Below are positions 1-12,081 of a stretch of 64,000 nucleotides of DNA, in pieces. Position 1 is the first letter of the stretch; each line of letters begins with the position of its first letter. The translations under genes were made by a program, and so were the position numbers. Source of the DNA: Brachypodius melanocephalos (Eukaryota > Chordata > Aves > Passeriformes > Pycnonotidae); contig VZSR01002420.1 in NCBI GenBank assembly GCA_013398615.1, positions 2,597,624-2,661,623 of the forward strand. Direction: 5' to 3'. The notes beneath the pieces were generated by a model. The model saw only the letters and a program-made list of their open reading frames with translations, did no database searches and had not been told where the DNA came from.

Positions 1-3000
1 AAAAGCTGCACATCACTTCTTGTTGCCGGTGAATCAAATCTTCACAATTCCTGTACAGATGTCGTATGTAAGAAACATCTAGTGACATGTCAAAGGAGGC
101 CTTTTTTAGGGTTCTTTTCCTGCAAAATCATTCAAAGAGGCACCCCTGGATCTTGCAGACTGTAGATCCTGGGAAGTTCCAGAGAGACAACTGCATTCCT
201 GAGGATGGGTTTGGAGCATGTGCAGATCCCTGCAGATCCATCCAAGTGAAGGAGTAGCACTTCTTTTCAATGATGTCCTGGGGCCAGGACTTCCATCCAT
301 TAATTATGTGAAAGAGGACCTCCTTTAGTCAAACCTGCCAATTTTTAATGTAATTGAATGTCACCTTATCCTCGTATGGCTAGGGAAGAAAAGCAGAAGC
401 TCTTGCTCAACATCCATTTGTTTTATGCCCTTACATATTTTTTGTGCCATTTGAGGCTTTGTGTGTCTGATAAAAGCAGGGAAAGGCTGTATTTACCAGA
501 ATTTGAGCTAAGGGTACCAGGAACTAAATTGAAGAATAAGTGTCCTGCTGGTTTTTGGCTGACAGAAGGGCTGCAATGGTTCTCCCTCAGGTGAAGGACA
601 GGTTGTAGGCATAAGGAGGTGCCACAGCTCTCTGAGGTCTCTCTGCTGATGATCATCAAGCAAGAGACCCCTTGTTTTGCACCATCTCACAGCTTTTTTT
701 TCTGTGCTGGCCATACTTATCCTCATAGATAAGTGAATCAGGACAATCCTTGTTAATAATATTTAGTGTATAACCTTCATACTGTGACAATTAAAAAAAA
801 AACGCTTTATGAAAATAAGAAAACATGGCACGAGAAATATTCCTTTTGTTTTGTGATATCTGATTTTTCTTCTTTCCTTTGGGAAATAAAATGATTGGGA
901 ACAGCTTTGAGGAAGTCTGCAAAATAAGCTTACATCTGTAAGCAAACACAAAGTAAACATGTGTTGCTTTGGGCCAGTTTTAAGAGCTGAATCAGACAGT
1001 TTCATTTCAGTAAACACTGATAAGCAGACAGAAACCCCCTTTCTTTCAAAGTCCAAGCACTGGATTCAGGTGTCACCTTTTTGATGGTACCTGGCAATTA
1101 AACACATCCCTTCATAACCTCCTAGAGGAAGCTGGCTGCAAATAGGGTGAGTCAAACTCATCAAGCTGCCTTATGAATGCTTCTTTTTTGTGTTTAGAAG
1201 AACTCCTTCTTATAAGATGATGAACTGCCAGTCACATAGGAAGAGAAAAGCAGACACTTCTTTTCTGGATAGATTAAACTCTCCAGAGGATGGTGAAAGC
1301 GAAGCAAATCAAATACATCATCTTTCATATTCACATCAACCCATCTATTGTGGAAAACATCAGAAGTCAGCGTTTTCTCACTCAGCTGAAATATTATTCC
1401 TGTGCTATTTCTAGACTAAAGAGACAAATATTGGAGAAGTGAACACTTAATAATCCCCCAAAGGAAGGAGAAAAACACCAAAAAAAGAGCACGAGAGAGC
1501 ACAAAGTCCCACTGTATGCCAGCCAGTGCTGCTGCTTTCAGAGAGGGACTCTGGGAGGAGCAAATGTTGGTTCCTGGGACACAGGGAGCTAGGAGGTTCC
1601 ACCAGTAGCTGTCTCTTTCTCTCTCTCAAGAACTTCTGTTTGTTATTCCTGCTTCTTTTATGAGAACATGGCTGTGGAGAAGGACTAGACTGAGGACTAG
1701 GGACTGGGTGCAAGGAGATCAAATTATATTGGTCTTGTGCTATTTAATGAAAAGAAAAGCAGAGCAGCCACCAGATAAACACAAGTGAGAGAGCAGGCAG
1801 GTGAGAGGTTACCTGTGCTGGCAGGTGGGTGGTGACTGCCAGAGTGTGATCCTGTGGTCTGAAGGCTTTCCCAGAACTGGCTTTCTTCTGGTGGGCCCCA
1901 TGCCCTTTTCCCCAGTGGAGTGCCAGGGACCAGAGCCCACACTGTGACTGGAGCACCAGTTCAAAGCACCATGCACACCTGAAATGAGGTGTAAAATGGT
2001 TTTGCTTAGTCATTAGACCTTTGCCTGAACTCAGAGATGATTTAATGGCTCCTGGGTAAACACTGGTACTTCCAAGAATGCTAATTTGGCTTTGGAAATG
2101 AGGAGGCAGGTGAGATGCATGACTTCTGCTGAGCATCTTTTGATATCCCACATTAATACTGGGGTTTGATGGTTGTTCATTTTTCCATCTCAAAGGGAAT
2201 CTTCAGTAATGGCTTATTCTGCCTGCCTGCAGGCTTGGTTTCTCACTTGGGCTGCTGGTTGTGAAATATACATTGCATACATTAGGGAGTAAAGCTGAGC
2301 CACTTTTTGTAATGCCACGAGTGGGACAGAGTAAAACACAGAAGAAAAATCGGTCCTATACTTCCAAGTATCAGATGTGCTCGAAATCTGAGCATATCTT
2401 TCAGGAAGTTTAAGTTAATATTCCTAGGATGACACTCCCACATCTCTTCTGTGCTCATCCGCATTTATCAATGGTGTACGTGCCTGTAGTGCAAAGCACC
2501 TGTAGGTGAGGATCCAGGAGTCTGAGACCCCCTGATCTTCTGTTAGCCAGATGATATCCCAGCAAGATTTCGGGCTTTTTCTGTCATTAGCATGTAGTGA
2601 AATACTGTTTGCAAAGTATGCAAAGATTTCTCTTTGTGGCAAGCCAGCTGGTAACGAGGCACGGCACAGCCACGGCGGTGCACCCATCCCATGCATGTGG
2701 GGTGAATCATTGCCCATTTTTCCTGTTAATGACTCAGCAACTCAAGGAGTGGGAGTGACCACTTGCTGTGGTCCTGATCTGCTCGATGGCATCAGTCAAA
2801 AGCCCCTCTTGTGCAAGGTGTTTGGCCAAAGTGGGCTTGCTGATGACAGGAGGTCACAGCTGGGTGGCCCGGGGAATGCCTCAGCAGCAGGACCACATCT
2901 GCAGCCTTGTTATTTGCACCCTGATGGGACTCCCAGAGAGGAGGACTGCAAACCTGGTGGCTACACTGTGTTGCAAGAACCCCTGCAGGTGGTCGATTGT

Positions 3001-3879
3001 GGCTGCTGTGCTCATGTGACACCTTTTTTTTGGCCGTTTTCCTGTACAAGGCACAGAGCTATGTAGGGTGTGCCAGTCATTCCTTTCCATACAGCACATG
3101 ACACTGAGGTGCCACGGGAAACTGGGACGTGCTTTTCTCATCAGAGCTGTTCATCCTTCAGCTTTCCAGCTCCTTGCTTAAGCGCGGATATCCTCACGCT
3201 GACTCCTCAGTAGCTGTTAAAAAGCATGGATTTTCCATGAGCTTCCCTACTGCAACTTGGTCCCTGCTGCAAATCAAACAGCTTGGATCAATCAAAAAGT
3301 TGTCAGGAAATCTACAGCTTCGGTGACTGTACCCCCGTTAAATAAATGTTAAGCATGCTAAAACATAACTTAACATCCTCACATCCACAGGAATTTTTGA
3401 TGGTGTACCTATCATTCAGGCATGGGGTAGGTGTACCCATAGAAGGAGGCCATTATGTTATAAAGATTGTTTTCCCTATGGGGTTTCAAAATTCAGATTA
3501 ACTAGCTGCTACCTGTGAAAAGACTTTTAAAATAAGGAGTAGCTACGTAAGAGAAATAAGAGAGCTGCTCAGTAAGATGTGTTTAGAAGGTTCAGGACAG
3601 AAAAAGGACTTTAAAAATGGAAAATCTTGCATTAGGTCCATTAATGTTATAATTCCACCAAGCTTTGCACTAAAGCAATTAAAGATGTTACTCTAGAAAT
3701 CAGGATTGAAGAAAACAGTTGGTAAACATGGCACATATAAGTACTTTGTGTTCTGGTAAGAGGATGCCTAATGTTATTTTTTAGTCAGTAGAGGTCATAG
3801 TTCACATCTCAGTGTCCCTGTGCTTGGAAATCCACCACAAGACTTCAGCAGTCTTGAAATGAAACATTTTCATTCTCTG
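1..3879. other. Unique noncoding sequence, no gene recognised
   Basis: No frame matches a protein family I recognise. There are short A-runs (for example near 790) and a C/T-rich tract near 1615-1630. The only points of note are an acceptor-like TTCTTTTTTGTGTTTAG at about 1181-1197 followed by about 72 open codons, and the open frame at 2551-3066 listed separately. Neither has a convincing partner splice site or homology. Confidence 0.6.
2551..3066 (+). other. Unrecognised open frame, 171 codons, probably chance
   Basis: An ATG opens a frame of 171 codons ending at TAG. The protein starts MISQQDFGLF and has scattered cysteines. It shows no signal peptide, membrane segment, repeat or domain that I recognise. 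The segment is less AT-rich than its surroundings, which lowers stop frequency, and minus-strand frames overlap it. I see no nearby promoter or splice signals. It is probably a chance frame, but it is among the longest in the window. Confidence 0.08.
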
Positions 3880-3992
3880 CTTTGCTTGAGACATCCTACC
3901 TGGTCTCAGGGAAGGCATCTGTCTGCTCTGTACCCCTGTTTCTCTTCTGTAAAACAGAGGCAGCAGTTCCACTCTTCTCAAGGGCATTATAA
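3880..3992 (+). repeat. Possible MIR-like SINE relic
   Basis: The stretch around 3920-3960 reads CTCTGTACCCCTGTTTCTC then TTCTGTAAAACAGAGG. This resembles the MIR core and 3' part (CTCTGTGCCTCAGTTTCC then TCATCTGTAAAATGGGG), followed by a degraded remainder to about 3992. MIR-type CORE-SINEs are ancient and rare in birds. The match is by eye and could be coincidence. Confidence 0.3.
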
Positions 3993-4022
3993 AAAAAAAA
4001 ACAAAACACCACCACCAACAAA
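3991..4022 (+). repeat. A/C-rich low-complexity tract
   Basis: A run of A is followed by CAAAA and three CAC/ACC units, with almost no G or T. It directly follows the possible MIR-like relic. Confidence 0.7.
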
Positions 4023-4218
4023 ATACCCTAAAGCCTGAGACATGCAGATATCCCAACGGTAGGATCTCAGATTAAGTATACTGTTTGCTTGAATCTTATA
4101 AAATTTGCAAGGATGTAAAAATGTGTGCCCACCAATTCAAATGTGGTCAGTTTTAGGAATATGAAACAGTCACGCTGATGTTATTGTCACTGGGGTTATG
4201 ATGATTCAGAGCACTATG

Positions 4219-4290
4219 CTGACCAGGATGAGGAGAAACCCCACCTGACCAGGATGAGGAGAAACCCCACCTGACCAGGATCAGGAGAAA
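4219..4290 (+). repeat. 26-bp tandem repeat, about 2.8 copies
   Basis: The unit begins CTGACCAGGATGAGGAGAAA and ends CCCCAC. Copies start at 4219, 4245 and 4271. The first two are identical; the third has one G-to-C change and is cut off after 20 bases. It is a small minisatellite and likely variable in length between individuals. Confidence 0.9.
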
Positions 4291-6592
4291 GCAAGTCCCA
4301 GTCTCTGTGGGAAGAGTAACAAGTCAATCCAGACAAACCATAAGAGAGTAAGAATAAGCAAGTCAAAGATGAAGGTGTTATTGCATATCTGTCTTGTAGT
4401 GTTTCCCCCCTTTTTTCCCTTCCAGACTGCACCCTGCCTCATTTCCCATCTGTCTCCCTGCAGAGGGGTTCTGCCCTTCCCCTCCCTCACTGCTTTTCCC
4501 CTGCCCTGCCCTGGGTGCTCTCCGGAGAGTGACTGCCTTCTGCCCTGCCACAGCTCTTTGGAGGAGAACCTGCACTGCAAGTTTCAGCTCAAAACAAACA
4601 TTCATGGCTGAGTTATGAACCCCCAGAGGGATAGATGGTGAAGTGGATTAAAGTACTAACTCTTTGCCTTTGGCTCGAAGCCACATTAGGACAAAAGTTA
4701 GAGTGAGTTTCAGGGTCAGCTTTCATTTATTGATATGGCTTGGACATGGCAAAAAGGACCAGGAATGAAAGGACACTGGGTGAGACACACTGGGGAGATT
4801 TCAGGAGGAGCCTACACAGTGCTCCAGCCAGTCTGACCTAGTTACTGATGACAAGTTTTGACATTTCAGGAAATGTTTAAACTACGGCAGCAAAAACCAA
4901 CACCCATGGACAGCCCTGTGGAGCAAGGGCCTGTGGGAGGAGGAGACGCCCAGCATGGCAGGCTGGCCTGCTTGGGAAGGGTCTCCCAGGAAAATGCTCC
5001 CAGCCATCCTTCCCCATCTCATCTTTGGTGTGAGGGTGTGTGGGGACAGCCTGTGGCTCTGCAGTGGCTGTGAGGGGCTCTTTGCTGCACCGTGTCTGCA
5101 GGGTGGTGTGCCCTCACGGCCCGTGGCTCCTCTGGGAGCTGCCTTGGAGTCATGCTCTGGAGCTGGGCTGAGTCTCTGGCACCTCGTGGGCACCATGGGG
5201 AATGTCTAGAACAATCTGTGTTCTGGAAATAGGTTTTTAGGATTTTTTCTATCCATCCTCTCGGATGAACCAAACCCTAATCGTGAGTTTAGAGCTGCAT
5301 GGAAAGCTTCTGCTGTCCTCACACCCCCCTCAGGGAATGAGTAGCAATGCTCCAAAGCTTTTGTTTAAATCATCCAGGCTGAATAATAAGGCTGAATAAC
5401 AGAAGGTTGTTTTTGTTAAACTAAGAGGCAGATCCTTAAGAAGTGTGTATGTACACGTCAGTATTTGCTCTTCCTCTCCCACATCAACAGTTGTCTGAGA
5501 GTCTAATTCAATTTGCTGTTTGTAAGGTGGGAAACAGAGGGATAAAAACATTAGGGAAGGTTTGTCTGAATAATAGTCTTTCCCTCAGGATAAAGAAAAC
5601 TGTTTCCAGTGTATGGGAGCCACCACATTTGAGAACATTTCTAGCCATTCATTCATGGAAGGAACCCAAGGCTCCTGTGGAGGCTCTCCAGCCCTTGGCT
5701 TGAGGTTGGGAGGGGTTGGGAAGGAATGTGTCTGGGCAGGGAGGAGGAGTGGCTGAAAAAGGGATGAGACAGTGAGCTGGGGAGAGACCCAAGGAGGGAG
5801 GCTCTTCCTGAATAACAAATTGGGTAGAGATTTCTAATTTTTCTAATATTCTGAGCTACAGGACAGGATGCAGAGGTATCCATGCAGGATGGCAGAGGTG
5901 CTGCAGTTGCCCTGCACTGGACTGATGTTTACTGTCCTCTGGCACTCCTCCTGCAGCATCCCTGGTCCTGCAGACTCAGTGGCAGCTGGAATGCTCCCTT
6001 TCAGGAAGCAATGTAGGACAAGGGTTCGGTGCTGCTTTCTGGAGCCAAAGCAGCTCCTTCCAAATCAAAAAAGCCTCTTGCTATATAAAGAGATGTGCAC
6101 CTTTGAAGGGAGCCCTTTCAATGGAGGGCTGTGACTCAGAATACTTAGAAAGGATTTTTACCCCTCTGATCAGGAATGCTCTCAAACCCAGGTTGAGATG
6201 GAAAAAGGAGGATGGTGACTGATTCCACTGATCGCCTCTGTCAGAGCATTGAGGCTCCTGATGGATAAACAGCTGGCTGATGGCTTGAAGAGCTTTGAAT
6301 AAAGCACTGTGACCCCTTTCTTGTTTCTTAAACTGAGAAGAAAGCCAGTAAAAGGAAGGCGACTTGGGATTGAAACCATTTTAGATCCATTTCTTTCCTC
6401 ATACACCTGCAGAGGCTGCACTCTCTTAACTTCTTCCTTCTCTCTTCTTCCAATCCATTCCCTGCTCCTTTAGGCCAACACTATGGGCACTATTTCTCGC
6501 TGATGGTTTTATAAGATTTGATCCACCAGAGAAAAGAAAACATAAAAGAAAGGACACACCACTTTTTCTTTTTGTTGGTTTGGGATTTTTTA
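4291..6592. other. Noncoding sequence, no gene recognised
   Basis: Only short overlapping frames on both strands. 4950-5200 is comparatively GC-rich, which explains the several open frames there. A pyrimidine-rich stretch lies at about 6421-6462, and a TATATAAAG string at 6081-6089 has no supporting gene. Confidence 0.55.
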
Positions 6593-6734
6593 GGGTTTTT
6601 TGGGGTTTTTTTTGTGGTTTTGGGTTTTTTTTTTGTTTGTTTTGTGGTTTGTTTTTGTTGTTGTTGTTGTTGTTTTGTTTTGTGTTTGTTTGTTTTTTGT
6701 TTGGTTTTTTTTTGTTGTTTTGGGTTTTTTTGTT
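6593..6734 (+). repeat. 142-nt tract of only G and T
   Basis: From 6593 to 6734 the plus strand has no A and no C. It mixes T-runs, GGG/GGGG blocks and (TTG)n and (TTTG)n units, with (TTG)n clearest at about 6656-6673. The opposite strand is A/C-only. Open frames across it encode only Phe/Gly/Val/Leu/Cys or Lys/Asn/Gln/Pro strings and are artefacts. It may form unusual single-stranded or G-rich structure. Confidence 0.95.
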
Positions 6735-9700
6735 ACTAAATGTGTTAGTTAGTTTGTCCCTAACCTTGGTAGGGCTTCTGGAAATATACAACAGATGTTA
6801 AGTTAGAGGCAAACAAAAATCTCACACTTATGCCAGTTCTTGCACCATGTTAACAACTCCAGCAGGTGTATATGGGCAGAGCAAGGAATGCTCTGCCAGA
6901 TGCCACTGAGTCAAAAAATAGCTAACCTTAATCCTGCCTACACCTATAGTCATGTGTACATGCCCTGAAAGATTAGTGCTGGTTGGCATTTCTACAGGAT
7001 GAATTTCTGACTCAACACCTGAAAATATGGTAGCTTCTGCCAATCACCCAAATGAATACATAAATTGGGGAGGGGATATTCACAATGCTGATAAATGCCA
7101 GGTGAACAGAGCAGATGTGATACACGTTGCATGTACAAAGACAATATAAAGTGAACCAAAAAGTTATAATTTAAATTTTGGTTGTATAGGCTTGTTTGTT
7201 TTTTTGAGAACTGGCAAAAAAAGTGTATAGTACATCAGTGTAATAAGCTGTTGGTATATGCCTGAGGACCACTGAAAGGAAAGTTAATGGGCTGCATTGC
7301 ATTTCTGCTTTAAGCTCTTAAAATGCGTCATGAATAAGTGTGTCTGCAGGTTCATCGAGATTTATATCACTGAATTTTTGTGTGGTAGCCTCTGCAGAGA
7401 ATTGACCATGGAAAAGAGAGAAATGGGTATAGTTACTTTTAATAGTTTGGAAACACTATGAAATTAATTGTTTCCTAATGTGAAAAAAACCCTCCACAAA
7501 CAAAAAAAGACTTGGATGTCTCTGGACTTATATCAGAAACCAGTTTGTCTCCCTCAATGAGCAAAGCCTCACCGTCATAGAGTATTCTATGTGAAAAGCA
7601 GCAACCCATTTTCAGTGTTCCTGTACTGCAGAGGTCAGTTTTGCAGTAATATCTCACACACTTGCTTTTAAATCGTGGAAGGAGGAGAACGAACACCTGA
7701 TCCTGCACAGCTTGGCGCACACAGGGGAAAAGCAGTTGCCTGGCATGCCACTGATGTTAAAGACATATTTGTCTCAATCTTTGCAACCTGTACTGCTTTG
7801 TTGTAGAAAGCAAACTCTGGAAGGGAATAGCCATAACTCCCAATTCCAGCCAGCTGGGAATTTTGCAAGGAAACTGCTTTCCAATGGAAATAAGGGATGT
7901 TTGTCAAAACAGAGATGGGCTGGGAAGCAGGGAGGTTAAACCCTTGCTAGAAACCGCCTCCCTCTTCCCTCTGGGATTTTCTTTGAAAATACAGGCTATG
8001 TATTTTCCCTACTGTTGGGAAAAGCATCTTTTTCCAAACTACCCCAAATTTCTCGGAGTGTTTCACGGCTATACGTGTGAGCTACAATATGCATTAATAA
8101 TAACTACTGTGAAATTCTTCTCTATCTTGGATAAAAATATAACATTACTTTATATATCAAAGAGATGTACACGCTATAATTCGGTAAAATAACTCAGCAT
8201 GTGATTTATTTATTTCCAGAAAATGACAGCTCCGTGCACCCTCAGTTCATTATTTACACATGCATTCACAGCCACCAATCATCCCATCTCCAGTGAGTTT
8301 CTAACAAAACAGAACCATTTGCAGTAGCAGAACACTGGCCATGTCTTTTCAGAGGTACAAATATTAAAATTATTTCATCTGCCATGGCGAAACACTAAGC
8401 TGTGATTCTTCAATGCAATAATGTAGTAAAAGCTGTGATGTTTTCAGTGGGTTTAGAGGGCTTCGTTGAAGTAGCTGTTATAAGCAAGCAGTGCTCACAG
8501 AAAAACAGCAGAGATTTAATAATTTAGAAATTTTTTTTGCATTAGATATTGAATATCTGTTTTCAAATTTATGCATTTTGAGGATATGCAGCACTCAAAT
8601 TACCTATCTTCTTTTTCTGACACCATGTCTGTATGTTTGTTACCCTACAGGATACTATGGTGTTTTTTAAGTGCTTGTAAGTCCCTGTTCTGTGTGCTTA
8701 CCACGAATTGTTTTTTGTGCTTGAGTATTTACTTTCCTGATATAATCTCTCAGACTTGTTCTTTTTTAATTTTTCTCAAGCTATATTTTTTAATAGGTTG
8801 AACCTGCATAATTCTGCAAACAGGTTCATAAGAGAAAAATCTATTCACCCCAAACTTTCTAATTGTAGATGTTTCTATGGAATCACCTCATTTATAATTC
8901 AGTGCACATTTAAATGCACTGTGTGAACATGTGTCTCACAGCTTTACTATATTCCTCTCTTTGCACTCAGCATTATTCCTTTCTGAAGTTGCTTAAATTA
9001 TGCTGTTATTGGGAAGACATGTAGGAGAAAACACCAGCTAAACCCACCTGTTGATCATAGGTTTATATTTGTTATAAAGCCAGCCCGAAAAGGCTTTCCC
9101 CGTGCTGAGCGCTGTGCTGGTGTTTTCTGGGTGTCAGTGTCTGCACATTAACAGAGAAGACTTGCCCAGAACAACCCTTCTCCGTTGCTGAATAAACCCA
9201 GCTAGCAGATAGCCCTGTGCTTGGGCTGCACTGAGGATTGTCTCAGGATGCAGCTGGGAAGGAGGAGGTTAGAGGCAGCAGACGGAACCGGGAGAACAAG
9301 AACATGCCTTGTGTGAGCATTCCACAGGGTGTCAGTTCACGCTCTGCTCGAAATATCCCTCCAAAGGCACAGTTGCAAAGGTTAAGATTCTCATATGATT
9401 GAAATAATTCCCATTTATGTGTTACTTGCTGACAAAACTGTTGACTTGTTTTCTACCATGTATTCCAAGATTTTAGAATTTGCCTCTGTCAAAACCCTGA
9501 AGCGAAACATTCTGAAGACATTTACTGTTCAGCTTGCAAGAAACAGTTTCATTTGAATTGATTGCTTTGATTTGTTCTCTCTCTCCTTTTCACTTTCTAT
9601 TTTCTCATCTGTGGAGTTCAACCATTATGAATTTTGGAGCTAGGATGAGGGCTTAAAAATCAAGGTATGGATAGTTTGGTACCTCAGATGCAGCAAGATA

Positions 9701-9923
9701 TAGTAAAGCCAATTGTTACTGACTGATATGAATTGGGATTGTAATTAAAACTACAAGGAGGTCCTTATAGTACCATTACTTTAGTATTTAATTACTTCTG
9801 TCTCTGTAAATTTCTCTCAACACTCTCTTCAGGCACTGTAAGTTTCTAGATGTGACTTTTCGATTTTCCCTTTTGATCACTGATCTGGTGCTGACATGAG
9901 CAGGGTAAAATTGCTAACAGAAC
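6735..9923. other. Noncoding sequence, no gene recognised
   Basis: Mostly unique AT-rich DNA. About 8033-8190 keeps several CpG dinucleotides in an otherwise AT-rich setting and could be a conserved noncoding stretch, but this is weak. A chance HTGEK peptide near 7693-7731 is discussed under rejected items. Confidence 0.55.
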
Positions 9924-10002
9924 CCTCCCCATGGCAGGGAGGTTGGAACTGGAGGGTCCTTAAGGTCCCTTTTAACCCAAACCATTTTATGAGCCTGTGA
10001 TA
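9924..10002 (+). mobile_element. CR1 LINE, 3' end fragment
   Basis: The stretch has the CR1 3' terminal pattern in order: CATGGCAGGGAGGTTGGAACT, then AAGGTCCC, then TTTTAACCCAAACCATTTTATGA, equivalent to the usual GGTCCCTTCCAACCCAAACCATTCTATGATT. CR1 copies in birds are typically 5'-truncated, which fits this fragment of about 80 bases. Its divergence suggests an old insertion. No coding part remains. Confidence 0.85.
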
Positions 10003-11404
10003 ATGGTCAAAAAATGCATAATCCTTCAATTTTCCATTTTATTGAGACAAATATTTCTTAAGGACACAACGAAGAAAACACCCATTTTCCATTTCCATCC
10101 CTCTGCACTGTGTTATGCTGCTGATTCCTGTCACAACAGTAAGGGGCTAAAGAAGGCACTGAACTTCTTTTTTATTTTTTGCAGCGTTTCTCCTCGTACC
10201 TCCAGCGCAGGAGAGTGCCTGGCAGTATTGATAGCCTCTCGCTTCACTAGCTCTTCTTTGTAGGGACATTAAAATTGATTTTCTGCATCTTGGCATATGA
10301 AGACTCAAAAGTGTGTTACATGCCCTATTGCCCAAAAATGTGCAGCCACAGAGCAAAGGTTCCAGTGACAGTGACTTTTATGGCACCAGGAGGCCTGAGC
10401 TGCTGAACTGGAGGAGCGGAGAGGGGGACAGGCTTATTTATAGTGCTGCTGAAGAATTAGCCTGCCTTTGAACCTGCTGCACATTGAAAAATCTGCTTTC
10501 CCGTCGGGGGGAGGCAGGAGTAGAAAGTGGAGGCAAAGTTTCAAGACACACCTGGTGATGTAGGGGAAAAGGCATCGTCCCTTAGGGCAGTGCCCTGCCA
10601 CGGGCGCTGCTGGAGATGTATTTATGGCTGTGAGGTAATAAAGGTGTAACTTAGGGCTGGAAATGGAATTGCTGAGAGAAAGCATGCAAGGGGAAATTCA
10701 GAAGCTGAGAGAAGAATTCTGAGCATGAAGCGGCCAAAAAACTGCCACAGCTTCCCAGTGCCCGATTAAATCAGCCTCCTCTGCTAATAATGTCTCATTG
10801 GCCAGTCTAAGTGTTGAGAGTAAGCATGACTTTAGGCAAAAGAAGGCTGTCTGAAAATACGGATCTAAGACAACCTTGTAAGAGACCAAGAAGAAGATTA
10901 TACAGTGGAGAAAATGTGTCATGGCCACCTCAAAGAAAAAATACTCTCATCCTGAGTGCCACAACAAAAGGACCGGTCTGTTTGCAGCTAATCTGTCAGG
11001 GAATGTAAAATATCCTGGGCTTATTTACAGGGATGGAGAAAATGTCCAGTCACCTGGGGACTGAGCAACCAGTGTGCTGTCATGGGTACCTGATGACTCT
11101 ACTACTGGCTCTTAGAGGGAAATAAAGACCTGGAGAGAGAGCCTGACCACACTGGAGTCAATGGCATGGATCTTGCCAACATTGTAAAATCCAGTTTTGG
11201 TTGTCTGTTAGATTTATGGATTGGGCTTTATCTGGTGTGATACTACATTTGTCCAGATGGACCGCTGCAATATTGTGTTTTCCCACTTCTGTTTTTCCGC
11301 CTTTAGATGGTAGGAAAGCCAACACCTGGCTCATCTACAAGTCAATGGAATCCTCCCTCATGAGCAAAAGCTAATTTTGATTAAGATCTTTAATGAGCAC
11401 AGTT
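10003..11404. other. Noncoding sequence, no gene recognised
   Basis: Short frames only. A GC-richer patch lies at about 10380-10620. The sequence ends at the first assembly gap with no repeat signature visible on the left edge. Confidence 0.55.
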
Positions 11405-11504
11405 NNNNNNNNNNNNNNNNNNNNNNNNNNNNNNNNNNNNNNNNNNNNNNNNNNNNNNNNNNNNNNNNNNNNNNNNNNNNNNNNNNNNNNNNNNNNNNNN
11501 NNNN
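11405..11504. other. Assembly gap of 100 N
   Basis: Exactly 100 N, the usual placeholder for a gap of unknown size. The right edge begins with a run of 12 A, so a poly-A or simple-repeat stall in sequencing is plausible. Confidence 0.99.
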
Positions 11505-12052
11505 AAAAAAAAAAAAGTATAAATTCTGTAAGAAATAACTCAGTAGAATAAGACCTGAAGAAAAATACAGTAGGGATCTGTGGAGTTAATTGTGGCAATA
11601 GAGAAAGTGAATTAAGAACAATTGGTCATTGTTCTGCATGTGATAAGATTAGGGTTAGCCAGATAAGGCTCAGCAAGTCTGAAACAAACAGGAGGAAGGA
11701 TTTTGCCATGCTGACATGTGTTGGTCATGCTGCTGATGCTCAAGTTTTCATTGTGCTCAAGAAGTGGTTTGACAAATTAATGGAAGACCTACAGGTGCAG
11801 TGACATTGTACATGGCTTAGGATGGGCACAGATACCTGGAACAGAAGAAATTGCATATAACTATCACATATTCTCTCTGCTCTGCTGTTTTTCTCTGTTT
11901 TACTCACATTCCTCGTCAGCTAGTGCTGGAAACATGGGACCTTTGGCCCAGTACAGCCAAGATGCAAAGGTATTAAAGCAACACTAAATTTCTCTCTCAG
12001 CCTCACAATTTCCTTGGACACAGTCAGGATATAATCCCAGCAGTCAGGCTTT

Positions 12053-12081
12053 GGGGAGGAGGAGGAGGAGGTGGTGGTAGG
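12053..12081 (+). repeat. (GGA)n / (GGT)n microsatellite
   Basis: GGGGAGGAGGAGG units run into GGTGGTGGTAGG. It is purine-rich at first and then mixed. Confidence 0.9.

Noticed and set aside
6518..6801. Hydrophobic Phe/Gly/Val-rich frames and a Lys/Asn-rich minus frame
   Set aside because: They are translations of the G/T-only low-complexity tract.
7693..7731. Peptide HLILHSLAHTGEK on the plus strand resembles the end of a C2H2 zinc finger and its linker
   Set aside because: The H-x3-H-TGEK spacing fits, but upstream there is no Cys pair or conserved Phe and no neighbouring finger, so it is a coincidence.
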